A stretch of DNA of 5,831 nucleotides from Methanosarcina sp. UBA5 (lineage in GTDB: Archaea > Halobacteriota > Methanosarcinia > Methanosarcinales > Methanosarcinaceae). The position numbers and the translations under genes were made by a program. The DNA lies in assembly GCF_002505485.1 (NCBI RefSeq), contig NZ_DAVG01000095.1:41678-47508 (forward strand). The letters are read 5' to 3'. The notes below the pieces were generated by a model that had not been told where the DNA came from, did no database searches, and saw only the letters and a list, made by a program, of their open reading frames with translations. This document shows positions 1 to 4,994 of this stretch, piece after piece (positions within the stretch are counted from its first letter, which is position 1; every line of letters begins with the position of its first letter).

Positions 1-1332
1 TGCAAGCTCCACAGCAAGTTTTGCCACTTCAGTAGCACATCTCCCGAGCAGGCGTATCATTGGTTCTTTTCCCGGGCCCCCTTTGTCATAGATGACTCTC
101 GGGACGCTTCCGTACTTTTTGATTGCTGCGGCTGTACCCCAGTCCATAGTACTGGAGTTTTCCGGTTCTTCGGCTCTGTCAAAAAAGGAAATTCCAAGTT
201 TCATCTCTCTGCAAGCTGCAAGGGCCTCCCTGGAGTATTTTACGTTAATTGCTGCCCTTATTTCAGGATTATAACGAAGAGACGCGAGAATAATCCTTGC
301 TACATGTCGGCTGGCCCCAAAATCCACACAGCCTACAGGAATTGCCCGTCCTCTGTGCCTTACTATCCTGCCTTCGACGGCCGCAACGTCTTCGTAGCTG
401 TCAGCTTCGGGAATAGCCATTCCTATGTTACAGCCTACTTCGGGAATCAGTTTTGAAAAATCAGGGCTGCCTTCAAGAATCAAAACTGCTTCTTTTAATT
501 CTCTTAAAACCAGGTAGCGATCTTTTTCCTCCAGAATCGCTCCAAGCTGGTTTACAGGACTTACTCCCCTGCCTGCAGGCCGGCTCCTGAGGATTGCCTC
601 TTCAACGAATTTCTTTGCTTTCCTTGCAGCCCCCTCCAGGTTCTCTCCTGAAGCTAGGAAGGCAGTCACCGCCGCAGAGTAAGTGCAGCCCGTGCCGTGT
701 GTTCCTCCTTTAACAAAAGTGCCTGGAATATGGGTAAAAGTCTCAGAAGCAGCTTCATAAATTAGGTCAGTGGCGTCCAGATGTCCTCCTGTAACAATGA
801 CAACTTCGACACCCAGATCCGCGATCTTCCTGGCTGCAACTTTCGCATCCTGAGGGGTTTTGACAGCCATGCCAGCGAGTGCGCCTGCTTCGGACGCATT
901 GGGTGTGGTAACCTTGCAGAAGGGCAGCAGTTCTTCAATAAGGACAGAGAAAGCTTCTTTTCGCAGCAGGTCTCCTCCTGCCTCAGCAGCCATAACAGGA
1001 TCCAGCACAAGGGAAAGCTCGTATTTCCTGACTTCTTTTGCAACTTTCCTTACGATCTCAGATGATGCAAGCATACCGCTTTTTGCCCACCTGACCTCCA
1101 TATCGGTGCAGACAGCTTCAATCTGACTGGCGACAGTCTCTGGAGTGAGGTCAAAAGTCTTCAGCACTCCAGTAGTATTCTGCGCAGTAACCGATGTAAT
1201 AGCGCAGGTTCCATGCACTCCAATAGCGGCAAACGTCTTCAGATCCGCAGCAATTCCGGCTCCTCCCCCTGAATCCGAACCTGCAATAGTCAGAACAATC
1301 GGGTTTTTTGTTTTTAAGGTTTTTTCGGTCAT
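1..1332 (-). CDS. thiDN: Bifunctional HMP/HMP-P kinase and thiamine-phosphate synthase ThiDN (3' end cut off by window)
   Basis: This cytosolic enzyme should phosphorylate hydroxymethylpyrimidine twice (ThiD part) and couple HMP-PP to thiazole phosphate to give thiamine phosphate (ThiN part). I read 444 codons with no stop before the left edge. The ThiD domain fills about residues 11-255: the substrate loop GSDSGGGAGI is at 18-27, VTGGH near 180, and the catalytic GTGC motif is at 213-216 with Cys216. The ThiN domain runs from about 258 to the edge and contains GCNIGMAIPEA, then GRAIPVGCVDFGASRHVAR with Arg342-His343, then MKLGISFFDRAEEP. Archaea often use ThiN where bacteria use ThiE. The ATG at 1332 is the only sensible start: no other ATG, GTG or TTG lies in frame back to the upstream stop, and only a weak purine-rich GAGAGAAA precedes it. 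It is transcribed away from lsm. Domain order and motifs make the identification firm; few C-terminal residues should be missing. Confidence 0.95.
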   Translation of the reverse strand, partial: MTEKTLKTKNPIVLTIAGSDSGGGAGIAADLKTFAAIGVHGTCAITSVTAQNTTGVLKTFDLTPETVASQIEAVCTDMEVRWAKSGMLASSEIVRKVAKEVRKYELSLVLDPVMAAEAGGDLLRKEAFSVLIEELLPFCKVTTPNASEAGALAGMAVKTPQDAKVAARKIADLGVEVVIVTGGHLDATDLIYEAASETFTHIPGTFVKGGTHGTGCTYSAAVTAFLASGENLEGAARKAKKFVEEAILRSRPAGRGVSPVNQLGAILEEKDRYLVLRELKEAVLILEGSPDFSKLIPEVGCNIGMAIPEADSYEDVAAVEGRIVRHRGRAIPVGCVDFGASRHVARIILASLRYNPEIRAAINVKYSREALAACREMKLGISFFDRAEEPENSSTMDWGTAAAIKKYGSVPRVIYDKGGPGKEPMIRLLGRCATEVAKLAVELA

Positions 1333-1401
1333 GGATTTCTCTCTTTTTTTCGTTCGTTTTCCTACTACTTTCTGGAACTTTTTCTTCTGGTAATGAGAAG
1401 T

Positions 1402-1412
1402 TAATTTAATAT
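1402..1412 (-). promoter_or_regulatory. Possible TATA box for thiDN
   Basis: Read on the minus strand this is ATATTAAATTA, an A+T-rich TATA-like element 70-80 bases before the thiDN start. Transcription starting about 25 bases downstream would give a leader of roughly 50 bases. A second candidate on the same strand, TTTTTTATAAAC near 1450-1460, is further away. Neither is a perfect archaeal consensus, so the choice is tentative. Confidence 0.3.
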
Positions 1413-1633
1413 CGTGCCTTTCAGGAAGATTTTGTTAATTTTGATGGAATTGTTTATAAAAAATCTTCTCAGCAGGTTTAAGTGATACTTGTTTTCTTCT
1501 GGAGGATTGTTTCTGTCCTGAAGAAATTCTCGTTTATTTCGCGTTAATATCAGTATATTCTGAAGAGAATTCTGGTTGACATCAGGGTTTTTTCTGTATG
1601 ATAACTTAAAAAATGATATATTGCTTCGATACA

Positions 1634-1641
1634 TTTATATA
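1634..1641 (+). promoter_or_regulatory. Distal TATA box upstream of lsm
   Basis: TTTATATA is a perfect match to the archaeal TATA consensus. It lies 126 bases before the lsm start codon, so a transcript from here would begin near 1665 and carry a leader of about 100 bases, including the inverted repeat at 1671-1712. It may be a second lsm promoter or start a short leader RNA. Which of these holds cannot be told from sequence. Confidence 0.45.
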
Positions 1642-1670
1642 TTGTATTTGCGACTTTGATGCAACTAATC

Positions 1671-1712
1671 ATAGTTAAGGCGCAGCGATCAATTTAAATC
1701 TGGATTAACTAT
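1671..1712. repeat. Inverted repeat ATAGTTAA / TTAACTAT, possible operator
   Basis: ATAGTTAA at 1671-1678 and its exact reverse complement TTAACTAT at 1705-1712 are separated by 26 bases. The right arm runs directly into the proximal TATA box. A third related half-site, AACTA at 1663-1667, sits four bases before the TAGTT at 1672-1676. Inside the spacer is the small palindrome ATTTAAAT. The placement would suit a repressor or activator site controlling lsm, but A+T-rich DNA gives such repeats by chance fairly often. Confidence 0.35.
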
Positions 1713-1719
1713 TTATATT
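1712..1719 (+). promoter_or_regulatory. Proximal TATA box for lsm-rpl37e-purF
   Basis: TTTATATT is centred about 51 bases before the lsm ATG. Transcription starting about 25 bases downstream, near 1740, would give a short leader of about 26 bases that still contains the AAGGGG ribosome binding site. This spacing makes it the best promoter candidate for the rightward gene run. Confidence 0.55.
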
Positions 1720-1751
1720 GATATAGATAATGACTTGATTTATAATGTTTT

Positions 1752-1757
1752 AAGGGG
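1752..1757 (+). promoter_or_regulatory. Ribosome binding site of lsm
   Basis: AAGGGG sits nine bases before the ATG at 1767. A second, closer GTAAGG directly abuts the ATG and is too near to act. The site supports the chosen start. Confidence 0.6.
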
Positions 1758-1766
1758 ACTGTAAGG

Positions 1767-1985
1767 ATGGCAAACCGACCTCTGGATATTTTGAACAACG
1801 CACTGGACACACCTGTAATCGTTAGATTGAAAGGCGCACGTGAGTTTAGAGGTGAGCTGAAAGGATACGATATTCACATGAACCTCGTGCTTGACAATGC
1901 TGAAGAGCTAAGAGAAGGAGAAGTTGTAAGCAAGTTCAGCAGTGTCGTTATTCGCGGTGACAACGTGGTATACGTATCTCCGTAA
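1767..1985 (+). CDS. lsm: Archaeal Sm-like RNA-binding protein (LSm / SmAP1)
   Basis: A 72-residue Sm-fold protein, the normal size for archaeal SmAPs. These form seven-membered rings that bind U-rich single-stranded RNA and are thought to act in RNA processing and chaperoning. The Sm1 motif covers about residues 14-46, with [16 protein letters not shown]; Sm2 is [11 protein letters not shown] at about 60-70. His37, Asn39 and Arg63 fall in the positions that form the uridine-binding pocket in the family (as in Archaeoglobus Sm1), so RNA binding should be intact. The ATG is supported by AAGGGG upstream. The next gene in the same direction is rpl37e after a 152-base gap; the lsm-rpl37e pairing is widely kept in archaea and suggests co-transcription. 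It is the first gene of the rightward set and likely starts from the TATA box at 1712-1719. Confidence 0.97.
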
Positions 1986-2018
1986 TCTATATCAAGCACT
2001 TCATCTATTATCGTTAAA

Positions 2019-2035
2019 CCTCGGTAAGCACCAGG
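2019..2035 (+). other. Small hairpin after lsm
   Basis: CCT-C-GGT-AAGC-ACC-AGG folds into a six-pair stem with one bulged C and a four-base loop, 33 bases after the lsm stop. No U-run follows it, so it is not a typical terminator. It could be an RNA processing or stability element in the lsm-rpl37e transcript, or chance. The rest of the 1986-2137 gap shows no gene. Confidence 0.3.
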
Positions 2036-2137
2036 ACTTATTGTGACTGGCCGCAGGGAGTAAATTCAGAAAAATAGAATCGCTTCAGATTATCGAATAT
2101 TGCTCTAGCAAATTAATTTTTATCAGGAGATTTAGGA

Positions 2138-2308
2138 ATGAGTAAAGGTACGGCATCAATGGGAAAAAGGCAGAAACGCACACACGCCAAATGCAGGCGC
2201 TGTGGGAGTGTTTCTTTTAACGTGCATACAAAACAGTGTACTTCATGCGGTTTTGGAAAAACATCTCGTATGAGAGCTTACAAGTGGCAGGCAAAGTGCA
2301 AGTACTAA
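2138..2308 (+). CDS. rpl37e: Large ribosomal subunit protein L37e (eL37)
   Basis: A 56-residue basic zinc-ribbon protein of the 50S subunit, normal length for archaeal L37e. It starts MSKGTASMGKRQKRTHAKCRRCG and holds the paired zinc ligands Cys19-Cys22 (CRRC) and Cys34-Cys37 (CTSC), followed by the family's RxxxWxxK-like tail ending RMRAYKWQAKCKY. The N-terminal TASMGKR segment is the highly conserved start of the family. AGGAGA at 2125-2130 lies seven bases before the ATG and supports it over the internal Met8. It sits between lsm and purF on the same strand, 152 bases after lsm and 49 before purF. The gene is below common length cut-offs and can be missed by automatic ORF calling. Identification is firm. 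Confidence 0.96.
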   Translation: MSKGTASMGKRQKRTHAKCRRCGSVSFNVHTKQCTSCGFGKTSRMRAYKWQAKCKY

Positions 2309-2323
2309 ACCCGTCTGTTTCAC

Positions 2324-2337
2324 TTTTTCTATTTTTT
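2324..2337 (+). terminator. U-tracts between rpl37e and purF (possible partial terminator)
   Basis: Two runs of T, five bases at 2324-2328 and six at 2332-2337, lie in the 49-base gap after rpl37e. Archaeal RNA polymerase can terminate at U-runs without a strong hairpin, so part of the transcripts may end here before purF. No separate purF promoter is evident in this short gap, so purF probably depends on read-through. Confidence 0.35.
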
Positions 2338-2346
2338 ACCTTTATT

Positions 2347-2352
2347 GGAGGT
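2347..2352 (+). promoter_or_regulatory. Strong ribosome binding site fixing the TTG start of purF
   Basis: GGAGGT, a full anti-16S match, is five bases before the TTG at 2358. No ATG or GTG occurs in frame nearby that would place the catalytic cysteine close to the N-terminus. This site decides the unusual start codon. Confidence 0.85.
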
Positions 2353-2357
2353 CAAAA

Positions 2358-3791
2358 TTGAAAGAAGAATGTGGCGTTGCAGGCATAATTCTACCAGGCG
2401 ACAGGCCACAATCCAATACTGTCGCATTCAAGCTGTATTACGCCTTGTATGCCCTCCAGCATAGAGGACAGGAATCCACTGGCATAATGGTATATGACGG
2501 TACATCCTCTCATTCCATTAAAGGCATGGGTCTTGTCCCTGATGTGTATAATAAAGAATCTCTGGGGCGCCTGATCGGAAATGTAGGAGTAGGACATGTC
2601 CGCTACTCAACTACCGGAGGATCAAAAATAGAGAACTGCCAGCCCTTTATCCTGAAATTTAAAGGAGGAGCAGTTGCAATTGCCCATAATGGGAACCTGG
2701 TTAATGCCAGAACGCTCAAAGACGAACTGGAATGCGAAGGTCGTATCTTTATCAGTGATTCCGATACCGAAGTTATCGGCCATCTTCTTGTAAAAGAATT
2801 GATAAGACACGATCCTATAGAATCAATCCGGAACGTCATGCGTAAACTTGTCGGTTCCTATTCCCTGGTTATCCATATCGGCGGCGTTATATATGCTGTG
2901 CGGGATCCTCTCGGTCTTAAGCCGCTCTGCTTCGGGAAAGTCGATGGTGGATACGCAGTCTTCTCGGAAAGCGTAGCTCTGGATACTCTTAACGGTACCC
3001 TTATCAGGGATGTGCGGCCAGGTGAGGTAATAGTCTTTACGGGCGATGGCTTTGAGAGCTACCAGATAGGAAACGAGCCTCATCCTGCACATTGCGTGTT
3101 TGAGTTTATCTATTTTGCAAGGCCTGATTCTATTATTGATGGAAAACTGGTCTACAAAGTGCGGGAAAATATCGGGAGAGAGTTAGCCAGAGAGCATCCG
3201 GTAGAGGCTGACATTGTTTCTCCTGTTCCAGACTCTGGGATTACTTCGGCAATTGGCTATGCCAGGGAATCAGGCACCAAATACCTTGAAGGCCTGATGA
3301 AGAACCGTTACATAGGGCGTACATTTATCCTGCCTGGTCAGGAATTGCGTGAAACCGCAGTCCGGCTCAAAATGAATGCTATTCAGGATAACATCAAAGG
3401 CAAACGTGTGGTTCTGGTTGACGACAGCATTGTCCGGGGTACAACCTCAAGGCGAATTATAGATATGGTTCGCAGGGCAGGTGCGTCAGAAATTCATGCA
3501 AGGGTTGGAAGTCCTGCAATTATCGCTCCCTGCTATCTGGGTATAGATATGGCTACTCGACAGGAACTTATAGCCTCGTATAAGACCGTAAAAGAGGTCG
3601 AAAGCCTTATTAATGCAGATTCCCTCGGATATCTGAGTATTGATGGACTTATGAGGGCTCTTGAATGCGATAAGAACGACATGTGCATTGGCTGCCTCAC
3701 GGGTGAGTATCCTGTAGAAATTCCGGGAGAAAACTGCATAAGAAAGCAGACACGCCTGGATGATTTCAACAATAATCAGGAAAGTTCCTGA
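2358..3791 (+). CDS. purF: Amidophosphoribosyltransferase (glutamine PRPP amidotransferase)
   Basis: This 477-residue cytosolic enzyme transfers glutamine-derived ammonia to PRPP to make 5-phosphoribosylamine, the first committed step of purine synthesis. The N-terminal glutaminase domain starts MKEECGVAGI; Cys5 is the expected nucleophile after removal of a four-residue propeptide. Further glutaminase motifs are HRGQES (35-40), GHVRYSTTG (79-87) and HNGNLVN (110-116). The phosphoribosyltransferase domain has the PRPP loop VVLVDDSIVRGTT at 351-363. Cys246, Cys392, Cys443 and Cys446 (CIGC) match the four [4Fe-4S] ligands of the Bacillus subtilis-type enzyme, so this is the iron-sulfur class that needs processing, unlike the E. 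coli form. Start is TTG with GGAGGT five bases upstream. It is the last gene of the lsm-rpl37e-purF run, and its stop codon lies inside a hairpin. Identification is firm. Confidence 0.97.
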   Translation: MKEECGVAGIILPGDRPQSNTVAFKLYYALYALQHRGQESTGIMVYDGTSSHSIKGMGLVPDVYNKESLGRLIGNVGVGHVRYSTTGGSKIENCQPFILKFKGGAVAIAHNGNLVNARTLKDELECEGRIFISDSDTEVIGHLLVKELIRHDPIESIRNVMRKLVGSYSLVIHIGGVIYAVRDPLGLKPLCFGKVDGGYAVFSESVALDTLNGTLIRDVRPGEVIVFTGDGFESYQIGNEPHPAHCVFEFIYFARPDSIIDGKLVYKVRENIGRELAREHPVEADIVSPVPDSGITSAIGYARESGTKYLEGLMKNRYIGRTFILPGQELRETAVRLKMNAIQDNIKGKRVVLVDDSIVRGTTSRRIIDMVRRAGASEIHARVGSPAIIAPCYLGIDMATRQELIASYKTVKEVESLINADSLGYLSIDGLMRALECDKNDMCIGCLTGEYPVEIPGENCIRKQTRLDDFNNNQESS

Positions 3792-3840
3792 AAGGCTCTT
3801 TCAGGCAATTCGTAAGGAACTTTCTTCACTATTCTTTTTG
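3780..3840 (+). terminator. Terminator-like nested hairpins overlapping the purF stop
   Basis: Two perfect stems compete here. CCTGAAAG (3787-3794) pairs with CTTTCAGG (3798-3805) over a three-base loop. GAAAGTTCCT (3780-3789) pairs with AGGAACTTTC (3815-3824) over 25 bases. They share 3787-3789, so the first cannot form fully when the second does; a shortened inner five-pair stem can then remain inside the larger one. The purF stop at 3789-3791 is within both. T-rich DNA follows, including TTCTTTTTG at 3832-3840. A purF terminator is the simplest reading. Confidence 0.6.
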
Positions 3841-3903
3841 ATTTCACAATGATTTTTTGAATTTTCTCACTATTTCTTTGATGTCTCACTATTCTTTTTG
3901 ATC
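3826..3903 (+). repeat. Four degenerate T-rich tandem repeats (TCACTATTCTTTTTGAT)
   Basis: Units begin at 3826, 3844, 3867 and 3886, with spacings of 18, 23 and 19 bases. The first and last share 17 identical bases, TCACTATTCTTTTTGAT; the middle two are variants with small changes. Each carries a T-run, so on the purF transcript they would form serial U-tract terminators. The array lies between convergent genes. Read from the other side it gives A-runs, which would not stop yjbQ transcription. Confidence 0.6.
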
Positions 3904-3953
3904 CGCCTTGACTTTTTATCCATTCTACATTTATTTTTATCGTGTTATCACGT

Positions 3954-4370
3954 TTATTCTTTATAGCGTTCAGCCCTTAAAAGCGTAACATTAACTGTCC
4001 TACTTCTTGGCCCATCCATTTCTGCAAAAAAGATTCTCTGCCAGGTCCCAAGCTCAAGCTTTCCTTCTGAAACAGGCAAGCCTTCACTTGCTCCAAGCAG
4101 TACTGCCCTGAGGTGAGAGTCTGCATTGTTATCTAGGAGGTCGTGCCTGTACCCTGCGCTGGCAGGGACCAGTCTATTTAAAAGATCCATGATGTCATCT
4201 TTTAGTCCAGTTTCATTTTCGTTTATTATGATACCTGCGGTAGTGTGCCTTGTGCTGATAAGGCATATGCCTTCAGGAATTTCGCTTTTCCTTACTTCTT
4301 CCTGAACTTGTGAAGTGATATCAACCAGCTCAACGCGTTTGGAAGTATCAATTTTGAGTTGCAAAGTCAT
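3954..4370 (-). CDS. YjbQ/UPF0047 family protein, putative secondary thiamine-phosphate synthase
   Basis: A 138-residue protein of the YjbQ (UPF0047) family, normal length. Family markers are STRHTTAGIIINENE at 39-53 (His42, Thr43-Thr44, Glu51-Glu53), RHDLLDNNADSHLRAVLLG at 75-93 (His76, His86), and GTWQRIFFAEMDGPR at 108-122. The conserved histidines and acidic residues form a presumed metal or phosphate site. E. coli YjbQ can replace ThiE weakly, which gave the family its name, but its true role is unsettled; the thiamine function here is inference, helped by thiDN and purF nearby. There is no signal peptide or membrane segment. The only close ribosome binding site, AGAGG at 4373-4377, is just two bases from the ATG; the TTG codon 3 would have about eight-base spacing, so the start may be two residues later. 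It converges on purF. Confidence 0.9.
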   Translation of the reverse strand: MTLQLKIDTSKRVELVDITSQVQEEVRKSEIPEGICLISTRHTTAGIIINENETGLKDDIMDLLNRLVPASAGYRHDLLDNNADSHLRAVLLGASEGLPVSEGKLELGTWQRIFFAEMDGPRSRTVNVTLLRAERYKE

Positions 4371-4505
4371 TTCCTCTGAGGCTTTCCAGATTCTATTTCA
4401 GTCTTTTTTACAAAAAATGCATTGATTCAACGTAATATCTTCAGAAAGCTGGATATGATACGGAAAAATAGTATCCTGAAAAAGAATACTCGGGAAGATA
4501 GCACT

Positions 4506-4517
4506 CTATATAATAAA
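4506..4517 (-). promoter_or_regulatory. Possible TATA box for the yjbQ-like gene
   Basis: On the minus strand this reads TTTATTATATAG, about 140 bases before the yjbQ-like start, implying a leader of roughly 110 bases. A second candidate, CTTTATATGAA at 4542-4552, is further upstream. The rest of the 193-base gap (4371-4563) shows only a weak five-pair inverted repeat GATAC/GTATC at 4457-4461 and 4471-4475. It remains possible that the gene is instead read through from the one upstream. Confidence 0.3.
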
Positions 4518-4563
4518 GGGGGCAGTTTGAGTTCCATACAATTCATATAAAGTAATTACCTTA

Positions 4564-4854
4564 TTATAGACGCTTGCCGTACCTTAGAATTTCATTATTT
4601 TCAGACAGGGCTATAAATCGGTGGTCGTTTTGAAAAACGATAGTCCCATTTCCGACAGTAGAATAAAAATAAATTCTATCATTCTGCCCAGGAGTACTAT
4701 CCCAGTGGCCAACCCACTTATCTCTATCTTTCATGAAGTGTGCTTGGTCACCATAAAATTCCCATATTGCTTGATTTGAGTTTTCGAGTGAGTCATTCTC
4801 AAAAGCAAGAACATTCCATTTTGTATTATTTGGATTAAAAGGTTGCTCAAACAT
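4564..4854 (-). CDS. Unrecognised 96-residue protein, soluble
   Basis: I do not recognise this protein. It is rich in Asn, Asp and aromatic residues, with four tryptophans at 13, 31, 47 and 51, and has no signal peptide, membrane segment or cysteine. Alternating hydrophobic and polar stretches (KWNVLAFEND, RIYFYSTVGNGTIVFQ, HRFIALSENNEILRYG) suggest a small all-beta domain. Two parts look loosely alike (VLAFENDSLEN near 15-25 and IVFQNDHRFIALSEN near 72-86), which may be repeated strands. It is very likely a real gene: AAGGAGG is six bases before the ATG, and TATA-like elements lie upstream. A+T content is higher than in purF or thiDN, and it sits beside a surface-protein gene, fitting a lineage-specific or acquired gene. 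Both neighbours are on the same strand but the gaps (193 and 235 bases) suggest it is transcribed alone. Confidence 0.75.
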   Translation of the reverse strand: MFEQPFNPNNTKWNVLAFENDSLENSNQAIWEFYGDQAHFMKDRDKWVGHWDSTPGQNDRIYFYSTVGNGTIVFQNDHRFIALSENNEILRYGKRL

Positions 4855-4860
4855 ATAATA

Positions 4861-4867
4861 CCTCCTT
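4861..4867 (-). promoter_or_regulatory. Near-perfect ribosome binding site of the 96-residue protein gene
   Basis: AAGGAGG on the minus strand, followed by a T, is six bases before the ATG. It is the strongest ribosome binding site seen on the minus strand in this window and supports both the gene and its start. Confidence 0.8.
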
Positions 4868-4874
4868 TTCTACT

Positions 4875-4931
4875 TTTATAGCTCTTATCAAACTTTCCCA
4901 ACTTTGAAACACTTTTATTAATTTATAGCTC
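4875..4931 (-). promoter_or_regulatory. Promoter region with repeated GAGCTATAAA element
   Basis: The ten bases GAGCTATAAA occur twice on the minus strand, at 4884-4875 and 4931-4922, 47 bases apart. The distal copy (continuing as CTATAAATTA) is placed to give a leader of about 40 bases and is the better TATA box for the 96-residue gene. The proximal one is too close to the start codon for a leader containing the ribosome binding site, so it may be chance or a regulatory duplicate. A long T-run (A-run on plus, 4940-4947) lies just upstream. Confidence 0.4.
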
Positions 4932-4994
4932 ATACTATAAAAAAAATTTGTAAATTAAACTCAAAAAATATTTGAATCTAAAAAAGTGATCAGG

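Larger units (their letters stand above)
1333..1766. other. Divergent intergenic region between thiDN and lsm
   Basis: This 434-base A+T-rich gap separates two divergent genes and must hold both promoters. It has TATA-like elements for both directions, an 11-base direct repeat TTTTCTTCTGG at 1380-1390 and 1492-1502, and clustered AACTA/TAGTT motifs near 1663-1711. A 77-codon open frame on the minus strand at 1401-1634 has no ribosome binding site of note and a composition that simply reflects the A+T-rich DNA, so I do not call it a gene. No riboswitch is recognisable. Confidence 0.7.

Noticed and set aside
762..1126. Three open frames of 88-94 codons, two on the plus strand and one on the minus
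   Set aside because: All lie inside the ThiD coding region in other frames; ThiD motifs prove the minus-strand frame read from 1332 is the real one.
1145..1393. 82-codon plus-strand open frame over the thiDN start
   Set aside because: It is a shadow of the ThiD N-terminus, and its C-terminal phenylalanine-rich part comes from the T-rich leader.
1467..1472. CTGAGA on the minus strand upstream of thiDN, as in a thiamine pyrophosphate riboswitch
   Set aside because: Only this hexamer matches; the GGGG-containing first stem and the ACCTGATCTGG-type segment are absent and no such fold can be drawn.
1401..1634. 77-codon open frame on the minus strand between thiDN and lsm
   Set aside because: It has no convincing ribosome binding site, a low-complexity Asn/Lys/Ile/Leu composition that follows the A+T-rich DNA, and it covers a promoter region.
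2391..3772. Minus-strand open frames of 62-89 codons opposite purF
   Set aside because: They are complements of a fully supported purF gene and show no family motifs or ribosome binding sites of note.
3941..3952. Hairpin CGTG-TTAT-CACG as a terminator of the yjbQ-like gene
   Set aside because: The stem is only four pairs and no T-run follows it on the minus strand, so it does not look like a working terminator.
4457..4475. Inverted repeat GATAC/GTATC upstream of the yjbQ-like gene as an operator
   Set aside because: The arms are only five bases with a nine-base gap in A+T-rich DNA, which is expected by chance.
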